A stretch of 64,000 bases of DNA from JBDTSW01 sp963799815 (GTDB taxonomy: Bacteria > Actinomycetota > Thermoleophilia > Solirubrobacterales > 70-9), in NCBI GenBank assembly GCA_963799815.1, contig CAWCYG010000001.1, positions 186,001 to 250,000 of the forward strand. The letters run 5' to 3'. Positions 43,932-52,821 of this stretch are shown here, one piece after another. The position numbers and the translations under genes were made by a program. Each line of letters begins with the position of its first letter. The first letter of the stretch is position 1. The notes below the pieces were generated by a model. The model was not told where the DNA came from. It made no database searches and saw nothing but the letters and a program-made list of their open reading frames with translations.

Positions 43932-45155
43932 TCAGACGAACTCCTCCTCGATCACGCGGATCGCCCTCGGCGCGGCCCGCAAAAAGTCGAGCGCGCTGAT
44001 CTCCTCCACCGCCGCCTGAAAGTTCGCCTCGGGACCCTCGTGCATGACCATCACGAGGCGAGCGTCGTTGCCGTGACCGCGCTGAACGACGCTGCGCACC
44101 GAGACCTCCATCCGGCCCAGGACCGCGGTGATCCGCGCCAGGACTCCCGGGCGGTCGGCCACCTCGAGGTGCAGGTAGAAGGAGGAGGAGATGTCGCGGA
44201 CGATCTCGAGCTCCTGGCGGGTCTCGTGAACGGGTGCGTGACCGGAGATGATCGAGACGAGATCCCCGAGCACGGCTGTGGCTGTCTCGGTGCCGCCCGC
44301 GCCGGGGCCGGACATCGTGATCTCGGTGATCGTCGGGGCCTCGACCATGACGGCGTTGAACGGACCCTCGACCGGCGCCAGCGGATGGCCCCCGTAGAGG
44401 AAGCACGGGAAGACCCGCACCGAGATCCCGCCCCCCACGCGCTCGGCGACCCCCAGGAGCTTCAGCGAAAGTCCGAGCTCTCTCGCATAGGCGATGTCCT
44501 CCGGCTGGATCTCCTCGATCCCCTCGAAGTCAACGTCGCCGAGGCCGACCGGAGAGTGAAACGCGAGCCGCGCGAGGATCGCCATCTTGGCCGCGGCGTC
44601 GGCACCGTTTACGTCCTCGGTTGGGTCGGCTTCTGCGTAGCCGAGCTCCTGAGCCCGCCGCAGGACCTCCTCATACGAAGCTCCGGTCGAGGCCATCTCG
44701 GAGAGGATGAAGTTGGTCGTCCCGTTGACGATCCCGAAGACCTTCGTGATCTCGGTCGCGGCCAAGCTCTCCTGAATCACGCGGATCACAGGCACCACGC
44801 CGGCGACCGCGGCCTCGAACCGCAGCTGTACTCCCGCGGCGCGGGCGGCCTCGAAGAGCTCGTCCCCGTGCTGGGCCACGAGCTGCTTGTTCGCCGAGAT
44901 CACGTGCTTGCCCGCCTCCAGCGCTCTCCGAACGTAGTCGCGCGCCGGATCGGTGCCACCGATCAGCTCGACGACGATGTCCGAGCCGGCGAGGATCTCG
45001 TCGAAGTCACCCTCTGACCTGCGCAGCACCCCTGCGATCTCAGGCCGGTGTGACGTAATCGCCGCGATCTCGTCCGCTCGCTCGTCGATCAACCCGTGGA
45101 GGGCGCCGCCGACGGTCCCCCGTCCCAAGAGCCCGATGCGCACGGCGTCAGCCAA
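43932..45155 (-). CDS. hom: Homoserine dehydrogenase
   Basis: 407 residues. The N-terminal NAD(P)-binding motif is VRIGLLGRGTVGGALHGLI (about 5-23). The catalytic domain has VISANKQLVAQHGDELFEAARAAGVQLRFEAAVAGVVPVIRVIQESLA, with the active-site lysine in 'NK', and GIVNGTTNFILSEM. The last ~85 residues form an ACT domain (FYLHLEVADRPGVLARITAVLGRMEVSVRSVVQRG), expected to give feedback control by threonine. It reduces aspartate semialdehyde to homoserine. The start overlaps the lysA stop by 8 bases. Confidence 0.95.
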   Translation of the reverse strand: MADAVRIGLLGRGTVGGALHGLIDERADEIAAITSHRPEIAGVLRRSEGDFDEILAGSDIVVELIGGTDPARDYVRRALEAGKHVISANKQLVAQHGDELFEAARAAGVQLRFEAAVAGVVPVIRVIQESLAATEITKVFGIVNGTTNFILSEMASTGASYEEVLRRAQELGYAEADPTEDVNGADAAAKMAILARLAFHSPVGLGDVDFEGIEEIQPEDIAYARELGLSLKLLGVAERVGGGISVRVFPCFLYGGHPLAPVEGPFNAVMVEAPTITEITMSGPGAGGTETATAVLGDLVSIISGHAPVHETRQELEIVRDISSSFYLHLEVADRPGVLARITAVLGRMEVSVRSVVQRGHGNDARLVMVMHEGPEANFQAAVEEISALDFLRAAPRAIRVIEEEFV

Positions 45156-46446
45156 CGTCCCGCCTCATCAGGTCCGCGTAGGTCTCGCGCCGAACCACGA
45201 CCTGCGCGTCGCCTTCACGGCACATGATCACCGGCGGGCGGGTCATGCCGTTGTAGTTGTTCGCCATCGCGTGGCCGTAGGCCCCGGTGGCCGGCGTAAT
45301 CAGGATGTCGCCTGGTGCCGGCGCGGGCAGCTCCGCATCGCGGACCAGGATGTCGCCGGACTCGCAGTGCATTCCGGCGATCGTGACCAAGGTGTCGGGA
45401 CGCGCCTCGGCGCGGTCAGCGATGAGCGCCTCGTAGCGAGCGCCGTAGAGCATCGGCCGCAGGTTGTCGGACATGCCGCCGTCGACGGCGACATAAGTGC
45501 GGACGCCGGGGATGTCCTTGACCGTGCCGATCTCATACGCGGTGATGCCCGCGTTCCCCACCAAGGAGCGCCCTGGCTCGACGAGCAGCCGGGGCATCGC
45601 CGCGAAGGCACGGCGCACGCCCTCCACCTTGGCCTCGGCGTACTCGTCGATCGCGGGAACACGGCTCCCCGACTCGTAGGCGATGCCGAGGCCTCCGCCG
45701 ACATTGACGATCCGACACCAGGAGGGGTCCGCCAGCTCGCCGAGCGCCTCGATCGTCGCGACGTATGGCTCGAGGTCGACGATCTGCGAGCCGATGTGCG
45801 CGTGCAGTCCCACCAGCCGCAGGTTGCCGGTCGCCTGCACGCGCCGCACCGCCTCGGCCGCGAGGCCGTCGGCCAGGCCGAATCCGAACTTCGAGTCGAC
45901 GCCACCGGTCTGAACCGAGGAATGGGTCGATGGTGAGACGCCCGGGGTGATTCGGAGCAGAACGTCCTGGCCCCCGACTGCGAGCGCGTCCAGGCGCTCG
46001 ATCTCGCCCAGCGAGTCGCAGATCACGTGGCCGACGCGCGCCTCGAGCGCCTCGTGCAACTCGCGCTCGGTCTTGTTGTTGCCGTGCATGTAGATGCGCT
46101 CTGGGGGAAATCGCGCCGCAAGCGCCATCGCCAGCTCGCCGCCCGAGGCGACGTCCACCGAGAGGCCCTCCTCGCGGAGGATCCGATAGGCGGCGGTGAA
46201 CGGGGCCGCCTTGCTGGCGTAGAGCACCTCCGAATCTGCGTGGCGGGAGCCGAAGGCGTCCAGATACGCGCGCGCCCGTGACCGGATGTCGTCCTCCGCA
46301 TAGAGGTACGCAGGGGTACCGAACTCGCGGGCGACGTCCACCACATCGCAACCGCCCACCTCGAGGTGACCGCGCTCGTTGGTCGCGCTGCCCGAGGGCA
46401 ACACGATTGAGTCTGCGGTTCGGCTGGTCGTCATCTCGGTGCTCAC
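45148..46446 (-). CDS. lysA: Diaminopimelate decarboxylase
   Basis: 432 residues of the PLP fold-type III family. The PLP lysine is in SEVLYASKAAPFTAAYRIL. HGNNKTERELHEAL, GVDSKFGFGL, LHAHIGSQI and NVGGGLGIAY line the barrel. The C-terminal domain has VEPGRSLVGNAGITAYEIGTVK, AVDGGMSDNLRPMLYGARYEA and MHCESGDIL with the catalytic Cys at the dimer interface. It makes lysine from meso-diaminopimelate, also setting the wall precursor pool. It is the first gene of the lysA-hom-cupin-thrC run and is divergent from the hydrolase. Confidence 0.95.
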   Translation of the reverse strand: MSTEMTTSRTADSIVLPSGSATNERGHLEVGGCDVVDVAREFGTPAYLYAEDDIRSRARAYLDAFGSRHADSEVLYASKAAPFTAAYRILREEGLSVDVASGGELAMALAARFPPERIYMHGNNKTERELHEALEARVGHVICDSLGEIERLDALAVGGQDVLLRITPGVSPSTHSSVQTGGVDSKFGFGLADGLAAEAVRRVQATGNLRLVGLHAHIGSQIVDLEPYVATIEALGELADPSWCRIVNVGGGLGIAYESGSRVPAIDEYAEAKVEGVRRAFAAMPRLLVEPGRSLVGNAGITAYEIGTVKDIPGVRTYVAVDGGMSDNLRPMLYGARYEALIADRAEARPDTLVTIAGMHCESGDILVRDAELPAPAPGDILITPATGAYGHAMANNYNGMTRPPVIMCREGDAQVVVRRETYADLMRRDVG

Positions 46447-46507
46447 GAGCGCCGATTATCCCGGGCGGGAAGCCGAACGCTGCACGCCAGGTAGCTTCCG
46501 CAACGTC

Positions 46508-47236
46508 TTGAGCAGGCAGAACCTCCCTGGGCCTCCCCCGCCGACCGAGACCGGTCGCCATGGAGACCGGCCCTACTGGCTCTGGCTTCCAGCCGTAAAG
46601 GCGCCGTGGCCGGCCATGCTGATCGTGCACGGCGCGGGCTCACGCAAGGAGAACCACGGCGACTTCGGGCGCGCGTGCGCCGCGGCCGGCTGGGCGGCGC
46701 TCGCCTTCGACCAGCGGGGGCACGGCGAATCCACCGACGAGATGGGGCCACCAGCACTGAGCGATGTGGGAAGCATGGCGCTCTTCCTTTCCAACCGCGA
46801 CGGCGTCGATGGTGGACGGTTGTGCGTCCGCGGCTCGAGCATGGGCGGATACATGGCGATCCATGCGGCTGCGACCAGCGATGCCATCGCCGGCGCCATC
46901 GCGATCTGTCCCGCCGCCTCGGAGCAGCTACGAAGGGGGCTGCGCGGCGGGGAGCTGCGCTTTCACACCGGACCAGATGGACGCAATGCCCTCGACGCGT
47001 GGCTGGCCGAGCACGACATCTTCGAAGCGATCGAGCTCATGGGCCGAAAGCCGAAGCTGCTGCTTCACGCCGAGGGCGACGAGCAGATCCCGCACGAGCA
47101 GTCCCGAGCACTCTACGAGCGAGCGGCGGAGCCGCGCAAGCTGATCGTGCTCGCGGGAGGCCATCACCGCTCTGCCCAGCACGACGCCGAGCTTCACGGC
47201 GTGGCCTTGCGCTGGATGGAGCGGGCGTTGCGCTAG
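46508..47236 (+). CDS. Alpha/beta hydrolase
   Basis: 242 residues from a TTG at 46508; a GTG at 46439 is an alternative that would overlap lysA. Core motifs: AMLIVHGAGSRKENHGDFGRACAAAGWAALAFDQRGHGES, nucleophile elbow LCVRGSSMGGYMAIHAA (catalytic Ser), KLLLHAEGDEQIPHEQS (Asp) and LIVLAGGHHRSAQHD (His). The layout is that of small dienelactone-hydrolase or acyl-esterase-like enzymes. The substrate is unknown. It converges on the Gly-rich protein gene with an 8-base gap. Confidence 0.82.
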   Translation: MSRQNLPGPPPPTETGRHGDRPYWLWLPAVKAPWPAMLIVHGAGSRKENHGDFGRACAAAGWAALAFDQRGHGESTDEMGPPALSDVGSMALFLSNRDGVDGGRLCVRGSSMGGYMAIHAAATSDAIAGAIAICPAASEQLRRGLRGGELRFHTGPDGRNALDAWLAEHDIFEAIELMGRKPKLLLHAEGDEQIPHEQSRALYERAAEPRKLIVLAGGHHRSAQHDAELHGVALRWMERALR

Positions 47237-47244
47237 GTGAACGG

Positions 47245-47988
47245 TTAGGGCAGGACGCCGCCGACGCCACCTACGGCGCCGCCCACGCTGTCGCCGAGGC
47301 CACCTACGGCACCGCCGACGCTGCCACCGACGCCACCTACGGCGCCGCCCACACTGCCGCCGACGCCACCTACGGCGCCACCGACGCTGCCGCCGACGCC
47401 ACCTACCGCGCCACCGACGCTGCCACCGACGCCACCTACGGCGCCACCGACGCTGCCGCCGACGCCACCTACGGCGCCACCCACGCTGCCGCCGACGCCA
47501 CCTACGGCGCCGCCCACGCTGTCGCCGACGCCACCTACGGCGCCGCCCAGCGTGTCGCCGACTCCGCCGACCACTCCGCCGACGCCGCCGCCACCGCCGA
47601 CCCCGGGCAGCGGCAGGCCACCTGCGCTCCCAGCACCACCGCCCGCGCCGCCGGCACCTGGGCCGCCGGCACCTGGGCCACCGGCACCGGCGGCGCCGCC
47701 GGCACCGCTCGAAGGACGCACGGCTGCGAGCACGGAGCCACCCGCGGGCCGTTCGGCGACGGCATCTGCGCCGGCCGCGAGCGCAGCAGCGGCCGATTCG
47801 GGAGCGAGCCCGCCGGGCTGGTCAGCGAGCGAAACGCTGCCGTCGGCATCGTCGCCGCCGAGTGGGAAACCGTTGAAGGCCACCAGGGCACCGACCGAGA
47901 GGAAGACGATAACGGCACCGGTGATCAGGGCACCGGTCACGCCGGTGCCTGCGAGGTACGCGCGGAGATTGCTGATCGGTGACTTCAT
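47245..47988 (-). CDS. Membrane-anchored glycine-rich repeat protein
   Basis: 247 residues. One membrane helix near the N-terminus (GALITGAVIVFLSVGALVAF, about 19-38) follows a short basic start, so the rest is probably outside. After an Ala-rich region and (GAGGP)-type runs, the last 100 residues are nine 11-residue units of the form GGAVGGVGGSV. There is no enzyme-like sequence. The repeat could be an extended or sticky surface segment. The gene is very unlike its neighbours in composition, but the repeat keeps frame. It could vary in length through unit gain or loss. Confidence 0.75.
   Translation of the reverse strand: MKSPISNLRAYLAGTGVTGALITGAVIVFLSVGALVAFNGFPLGGDDADGSVSLADQPGGLAPESAAAALAAGADAVAERPAGGSVLAAVRPSSGAGGAAGAGGPGAGGPGAGGAGGGAGSAGGLPLPGVGGGGGVGGVVGGVGDTLGGAVGGVGDSVGGAVGGVGGSVGGAVGGVGGSVGGAVGGVGGSVGGAVGGVGGSVGGAVGGVGGSVGGAVGGVGGSVGGAVGGLGDSVGGAVGGVGGVLP
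47248..47547 (-). repeat. 33-bp tandem repeat array inside the Gly-rich gene
   Basis: About nine 33-base units encode GGAVGGVGGSV with small changes (GDSV in the first, GLGDSV near the end, and a last unit ending GGVLP). Units are nearly identical in DNA, so recent expansion by slippage or unequal exchange is likely. Confidence 0.8.
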
Positions 47989-48092
47989 CGTCTAGACATC
48001 TATCGGGTTCCCAGAAGAACGAAAAACAATCATCGCACGCCCGGGCCGGATGGAGCCCCAGTTCCCCCGAATGTTGAGCCGCGGTCGCGCGG

Positions 48093-49268
48093 CTAGAGGT
48101 AGCCGAGCGGATCTACGGCCGCGCCGTTGATCCGCACCTCGAAGTGCAGGTGGTCGCCGAAGCAGCTTCCCGTGCAGCCCACATATCCGATCACGTCACC
48201 CTGCGAAACCCCACCCGAGGTGATCGCGTAGGAGGACTGGTGGGCGTAGCAGCTCGCCAGCCCGCCCCCGTGGTCGATGCAGGTGTAATTCCCGTAGCCG
48301 GAGGTGGGTGCGGCCAGGACCACGTTGCCGTTGGCGACCGCACGGATCGGCGTGCCGGCGGGCGCCGAGATGTCAATCCCCTCGTGCATCCGACCCCAGC
48401 GCCAGCCGAAGGGGGAGCTCACGGTCCCGTTTACCGGCCAAATGAAGCCCGCCGACGACTCGCCCTGAATCGGCCCTGCGGGAAGCGTCGGAGCCTCGGC
48501 GGCGGCAGCTTCCTGCGCAGCTTGGAGCTGGGCCTGGATCTGGCCCTGGATATCGCCGATGTCGCCCTCGAGGCGCTCCGCGGTCTCCTGCGTCGCGTTC
48601 AGCGCGCTCTGCTTGTCTGAGCGAACCGCCGCCAGCTCGGCCTCGCGCGCCTCGAGCTGCTCGCGCGTTCGCTCGAGCTCCTCCTTGCGCGCTTCGATCT
48701 CATCGCGCGCGTTGCGAACGCTCTCCACGATCTGCCGCGTCTCGTCGCGCAGATCATGCACCCGGTCCACGATTGAGGCGTCCTGCTCCTGGATCGCGTC
48801 CAGGTACTCGTAGCGGTCGAGCACGTCGTCGAAGCCGTCGGCCTGAAGCACAACGTCGATCGCGTTGGGCTCGCCCGACTTGTAGATGTCCACGAGCCGT
48901 CGCTTCAGGATCCGCATCGTGTGGACGAGGCGGTCGCGGAGCACATTCAGGTACTTGCGCTCGCGGTCGAGACGTGCCTCCGTTCGGTCGAGCCGGTCCT
49001 GCACGACGGCCTCGCGAGTTCGCAGGACGGCCACCTCGCCTGCGAGTTGGTCGATGTCCTCGGTGTAGCCCTGGATCTCCGAGGAGAGAACGCCCTCGCG
49101 CTCCTTGGCCGCGTCGAGCTCGGCCTCCTTGTCATCGAGCTGTGACTGAAGATCCTGTGCCGGGGCGGCGGCCACCGCGTAAAGCCCGGCGAGCAGGCAG
49201 ACCAGCGCCACCGCGGCGAGCATGCCGCGGCGAGGATGGGGCGGGCCTTGATTCCGGTTGGTGCTCAT
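48093..49268 (-). CDS. M23 family peptidoglycan endopeptidase with coiled coil (EnvC/NlpD-like)
   Basis: 391 residues. The signal/anchor RRGMLAAVALVCLLAGLYAVAAAPAQ is followed by a long coiled coil (about 38-250: LQSQLDDKEAELDAAKEREGVL ... RTREQLEAREAELAAVRSDK). The LytM/M23 domain comes last: GTVSSPFGWRWGRMHEGIDISAPAGTPIRAVANGNV, with zinc ligands in HEGID and HLHFEV, and YAHQSSYAITSGGVSQGDVIGYVGCTGSCFGDHLHFEV. Both HxxxD and HxH are intact, so it is likely an active hydrolase. The coiled coil matches FtsX-activated hydrolases. A c-di-AMP riboswitch lies directly in front of the start codon. Confidence 0.93.
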   Translation of the reverse strand: MSTNRNQGPPHPRRGMLAAVALVCLLAGLYAVAAAPAQDLQSQLDDKEAELDAAKEREGVLSSEIQGYTEDIDQLAGEVAVLRTREAVVQDRLDRTEARLDRERKYLNVLRDRLVHTMRILKRRLVDIYKSGEPNAIDVVLQADGFDDVLDRYEYLDAIQEQDASIVDRVHDLRDETRQIVESVRNARDEIEARKEELERTREQLEAREAELAAVRSDKQSALNATQETAERLEGDIGDIQGQIQAQLQAAQEAAAAEAPTLPAGPIQGESSAGFIWPVNGTVSSPFGWRWGRMHEGIDISAPAGTPIRAVANGNVVLAAPTSGYGNYTCIDHGGGLASCYAHQSSYAITSGGVSQGDVIGYVGCTGSCFGDHLHFEVRINGAAVDPLGYL

Positions 49269-49275
49269 ATGCGGT

Positions 49276-49424
49276 TCGCCTACGGGGTTAGCTGACGGGC
49301 TCGCGCTGCTCGCGCTAGGCCCGGCGAATCACTTCGTGACCCGGGCCATTCGCCCCACCGGCCCTGGACGGCCGGTTATTGGGTCCCCCGTTTCACCCAT
49401 CGTGCGGGTGAACTCGGCGAGATG
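49276..49424 (-). promoter_or_regulatory. c-di-AMP riboswitch (ydaO/yuaA type)
   Basis: The minus strand reads TCGCCGAG at the 5' side and ends CCCGTCAGCTAACCCCGTAGGCGA, the hallmark ydaO sequence; TCGCC and GGCGA form the closing stem. In between are GGGTGAAACGGGGGACCC and GGGGCGAATGGCCCGGGTCACGAAG, matching the other conserved joining regions. It precedes the M23 peptidase, a known class of target of this riboswitch in actinobacteria. The closing stem ends only seven bases before the ATG, so ligand binding would hide the ribosome binding region. Confidence 0.88.
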
Positions 49425-49477
49425 CTCGGCCGAGAGTACCAACGGCAAGCGTTATTGCAAGCATTCCTTAACAGTTG

Positions 49478-50429
49478 TTATGGCCGCTGCAACTTCACTT
49501 GCAGGAGCGCGTCCTCGTCGCCGGCCTCCTCCATCTGCAGGGTCGTGTGCTCGATGCCGTAGCGCTCGCGCAGCAGGAACTCAAGCTCGCGACGGGCGCG
49601 GTCCCGATCCACGCCCGCCACCGTCACGATATGCGCGGCGAGGGCGTCGAATCCCGACGTAACCGTCCAGACGTGCAGCTCGTGCACGCTCGCGACGCCT
49701 TCGCACGCCGCCCAACTCGGAGGCAAGCTCGTCGACGTCAACTCCCGCCGGCGCCGACTCCATCAGCACGTCCAAGGGCTCACGCACCAGATGCACCGAG
49801 GAGGCCAGGATCAATGCCGCGATCAGCAGGCTCGCCACCGGATCGGCCTCCTGCCAGCCAAACGCGAGGATTCCGACGGCCGACGCCACCACGGCGATCG
49901 ACCCCAGCGCGTCCGCTGCCGAGTGGCGAAGCACGGCCTCCAGGTTGATGTCGGACCGCTCCCCATGCGCGAGGACCCAAGTGGCCCAGGCGTTGCCCGC
50001 TAGACCGAAGAGCCCAACCGCGAGAACCCCGGCTCCTTCGATCTCGGGCGGATCGGAGAGGCGATTGATCGCCGCCACGATGATGAGCACGGCGATCACG
50101 ACCAGGGCGATCCCGTTCACGAGCGCGGCGAGCACCTCGCCGCGATGGAACCCGAAGGTCCGCTTGGCCCCGCCGCGGCGCATGGCGAGGCCCGCGGCGG
50201 CCAGGCCCAGCCCGATCGAGCCAACGTCCGAGAGGACGTGGCCGGCATCCGCCAGCAGTGCCAGGGAGTCGAAGACGAGACCCCCGACCGCGGCGAGCCC
50301 CAGCATGCCGATGTTGATGGCCAAAGCCACGCGCATCCGTCGCCGGTTGGCCTCGCGGCGAGCGGCGATCCCAGCCGTGGCGGAGTGGCTGTGAGGGTGC
50401 GAGTGAGAGGCGGCGTGCCCCGGCGGCAT
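49478..50429 (-). CDS. Cation diffusion facilitator transporter, frameshifted in this sequence
   Basis: About 316 residues after joining. The start ATG at 50429 gives MPPGHAASHSHPHSHSATAG, a His-rich metal-binding N-terminus. Six membrane helices include LVFDSLALLADAGHVLSDVGSIGLGL (HxxxD metal site) and LRHSAADALGSIAVV. At about 49712 an extra C in a CCC run breaks the frame at VDELASELG; one base later it resumes as AACEGVASVHELHVWTVTSGFDALAAHIVTVAG, the cytoplasmic CDF domain, and runs to the stop. It exports Zn2+ or similar ions. The stop lies 54 bases upstream of the riboswitch. Confidence 0.85.
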
Positions 50430-50522
50430 CCCCGCCGAGGCTACATCGTGATTCGCGAGACCCGGGATCTCCGCCGTGCCCTCGAAGAGCTCGCACGCGG
50501 GTGGCGTAGGTTCCCTCGCGCA

Positions 50523-51809
50523 ATGTGGTCCATCGACTTCCTCTCCGGCCACCGTGGGCGGACCGCGCTGCTCTTACTCGTGACCATCGCCGCGCTCGGC
50601 GCTGGCGGCTACCTCGTTTACATGGAGCTTCGCAACGACGAGGAGCCGGCCTCGGCCCCCGCGCCGCCTGTCGTGATCCACGAGCAGGCGCCTCCGCCTG
50701 GGGAAGCGGAGACGACGGACCTCGGCTTCCCCGCCTTCGCCACGCGCAACACGACGCGCGTGGCGGGCGCGGATCCCATCGCCGACGCCGCCGCCGTCGC
50801 CCTCGCCGCGTTCCCGTCGACGGGCGGCCTCGAAGGGCCCGCTGCTGTGAGCCTCGTCGATGTCGGGGACTGGCCGGGGGGCATCGCCGCCGCGTCGCTA
50901 TCGGCCGCGCCGGTCGATGCCCCGATCCTGCTCACGGAATCGGGCGAGCTCCCGGACCTGACCGAAAGCGCGCTCGGGGCGTTGGCGCCTCAGGGTGCGG
51001 CCACCAGCGGTGGCAGCCGCGTGTTCCTGATCGGCGAAGCGGCGGACCCGGGCGGTGGCCGGGTGCAGAGAATCAGCGCCGGTGAGCCGGCCGTGCTGGC
51101 CGCCGAGATCGAGCGGCTACGCGCCAAGCTCACCGAGGCGGCACCCGATCACCTCCTCGTGGTGAGCGCCGATGACCCCGAGTTCGCGATGCCAGCCGCT
51201 GCGTGGGCGGCTCGCAGCGGCGACCCGGTGCTCTTCGCCGGCGCGCGATCCACGCCGAAGCCCACGCTCGAGGCGCTCGCACGAAACAAGGAGGTGCCCG
51301 TTTATGTCCTCGGCCCCGAGTCGGCCATCGGCAAGAAGGCCTTCGATCAGATCGAGCGAGCCGCTCCGGGCGCGGAGCGCATCGCAGCGTCAGACCCAGT
51401 GGCCAACGCGATCGCGTTCGCCCGCTTTGAGGCGGGCGGCTTCGGCTGGAACATCAACGACCCCGGGCACGGGTTTGTCATCGCGAGCACAACGAGATCC
51501 GCCGACGCGGGGGCATCAGCGATGTTGTCCGCGGGCGGGACCTGGGGGCCACTGCTCTTGACCGACGACGCCGAGCGGCTGCCCGACGCACTTCGCGAGT
51601 ACATGCTCGATGTGAAGCCTGGGTACGTGGACGACCCCACCAGGGCCCTCTACAACCACATCTGGGTCATCGGGGACGACGAGGCGATCTCCGTAGCTCA
51701 GCAGGCGCAGCTCGACGTGCTGGCCGAGGTCGTGCAGGTAAGGTCGGGATCGGGCAACGACGTACTCGGACCGGTGCCCGGGACGCCCGAGAAGGAGGGA
51801 CCAGGATGA
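50523..51809 (+). CDS. Cell wall-binding repeat 2 (CWB2) family membrane-anchored protein
   Basis: 428 residues. A signal anchor (GRTALLLLVTIAALGAGGYLVYM, about 12-34) is followed by a Pro/Glu-rich linker, then CWB2-type repeats. NTTRVAGADPIADAAAVALAAFP is the standard CWB2 opening. Later PILLTESGELPDLTESALGAL, VFLIGEAADPGGGRVQRISAGEPAVLAAEIERL and VYVLGPESAIGKKAFDQIERAAPGAERIAASDPVANAIAFARF repeat its pattern. CWB2 repeats bind wall polymers in Firmicutes; in actinobacteria their ligand is not known. It heads a three-gene overlapping operon. Confidence 0.82.
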   Translation: MWSIDFLSGHRGRTALLLLVTIAALGAGGYLVYMELRNDEEPASAPAPPVVIHEQAPPPGEAETTDLGFPAFATRNTTRVAGADPIADAAAVALAAFPSTGGLEGPAAVSLVDVGDWPGGIAAASLSAAPVDAPILLTESGELPDLTESALGALAPQGAATSGGSRVFLIGEAADPGGGRVQRISAGEPAVLAAEIERLRAKLTEAAPDHLLVVSADDPEFAMPAAAWAARSGDPVLFAGARSTPKPTLEALARNKEVPVYVLGPESAIGKKAFDQIERAAPGAERIAASDPVANAIAFARFEAGGFGWNINDPGHGFVIASTTRSADAGASAMLSAGGTWGPLLLTDDAERLPDALREYMLDVKPGYVDDPTRALYNHIWVIGDDEAISVAQQAQLDVLAEVVQVRSGSGNDVLGPVPGTPEKEGPG

Positions 51810-52039
51810 GCGAGCGCGAGCGAGAGGACCGGCTCACCGGCCGTGAGATCACGGTCGAGGATGTGCGTGCCCTCGCCGGTCCGGCAACGCCCCACTTCGC
51901 GCTTCAGATCCGCAATCGCATCGCGCGCCTGATCGAGGCTCTACCGCCAGGCCACCCGGCACGCGTCGAAGGGGAACGCCAGGTCGGTCGTCTCACAGAG
52001 CTCGCCCAGCACTCAGGCGAGCCGCGGGGCGCGGTTTGA
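51806..52039 (+). CDS. Small hypothetical protein
   Basis: 77 residues with an ATGA overlap with the preceding gene. The sequence (SEREREDRLTGREITVEDVRALAGPATPHFALQIRNRIARLIEALPPGHPARVEGERQVGRLTELAQ) is charged and helix-rich, with no signal peptide. The stop overlaps the TTG start of the methyltransferase. I do not recognise the family. Tight coupling on both sides suggests it acts with its neighbours. Confidence 0.7.
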   Translation: MSEREREDRLTGREITVEDVRALAGPATPHFALQIRNRIARLIEALPPGHPARVEGERQVGRLTELAQHSGEPRGAV

Positions 52040-52821
52040 CGGTCACCGAGGGCGCCGCCCTCGAGCGGACCGCCGCGCTCTTGGTACCGGAGGCGGCAGC
52101 CCGCGCGGGCGAGCCGGCGGCAACGGCCGACGGCTATCTCGACCTGCTGGGCTCCGGGGTGGAGTCGACGGGGATCACGCAGGATCTGATGACGAGCGCG
52201 TTCGTCCCGCGCGTCTACGAGCGCTACTGGCGACCGGCGCTGGCGCGGGCTGTGAAGGGCATCACCGGTCCGGGGATGGACGAGGAGGTGCGGATCGCCC
52301 GGCTCCTGATGGGGCTCGGCGAGGGCGACGTGGCGCTTGATGTCGCATGTGGGCCAGGGAACTTCACGCGGCGGTTCGGAGGCATCGTGGGGCCACAGGG
52401 TTTGGTCGTCGGCATCGACGCCTCGGAGACGATGCTGCGACGCGGCGCCGAAGAGCTGCGCGATGGGACGATCGACAACGTCGCGCTCGTGCGTGGCGAT
52501 GCACTCCGCCTTCCGTTCACCGACGCCAGCTTCGACGCGGTCTGCTGCTTCGCGGCGCTGCATCTGTTCTCCGACCCCCTGGCGGCGCTGGAAGAGATGC
52601 GCAGGGTCTTGAGGCAGGGCGGCCGGATCGCGCTGATGACCTCGGTGCGGCGGCAGCTGACCCCGTCGTTGGTGCGGCCGCTGGTCGAGCGCGCCAGCGG
52701 CATCCTGCTGTTCGAGTCCGATCAGATCGTGCAGGCCCTCACCGACAGCGGCTTTACGGATGTTCACCAGCGGCTGGCCGGGATGGTTCAGTTCCTTGGC
52801 GCAAGAGCGCCAGGGCCGTAA
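52036..52821 (+). CDS. Class I SAM-dependent methyltransferase
   Basis: 261 residues from a TTG start that overlaps the previous stop. Motif I is DVALDVACGPGNFTRRFGGIVGPQGLVVGIDASETML (SAM-binding). VRGDALRLPFTDASFDAVCCFAALHLFSDPLAALEEMRRVLRQGGRIALMTSV is the UbiE/Methyltransf_11 core. About 80 N-terminal residues precede the fold (SGVESTGITQDLMTSAFVPRVYERYWRPAL). The substrate is unknown. The 3' end overlaps the convergent antiporter gene by 68 bases. Confidence 0.88.
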   Translation: MTVTEGAALERTAALLVPEAAARAGEPAATADGYLDLLGSGVESTGITQDLMTSAFVPRVYERYWRPALARAVKGITGPGMDEEVRIARLLMGLGEGDVALDVACGPGNFTRRFGGIVGPQGLVVGIDASETMLRRGAEELRDGTIDNVALVRGDALRLPFTDASFDAVCCFAALHLFSDPLAALEEMRRVLRQGGRIALMTSVRRQLTPSLVRPLVERASGILLFESDQIVQALTDSGFTDVHQRLAGMVQFLGARAPGP

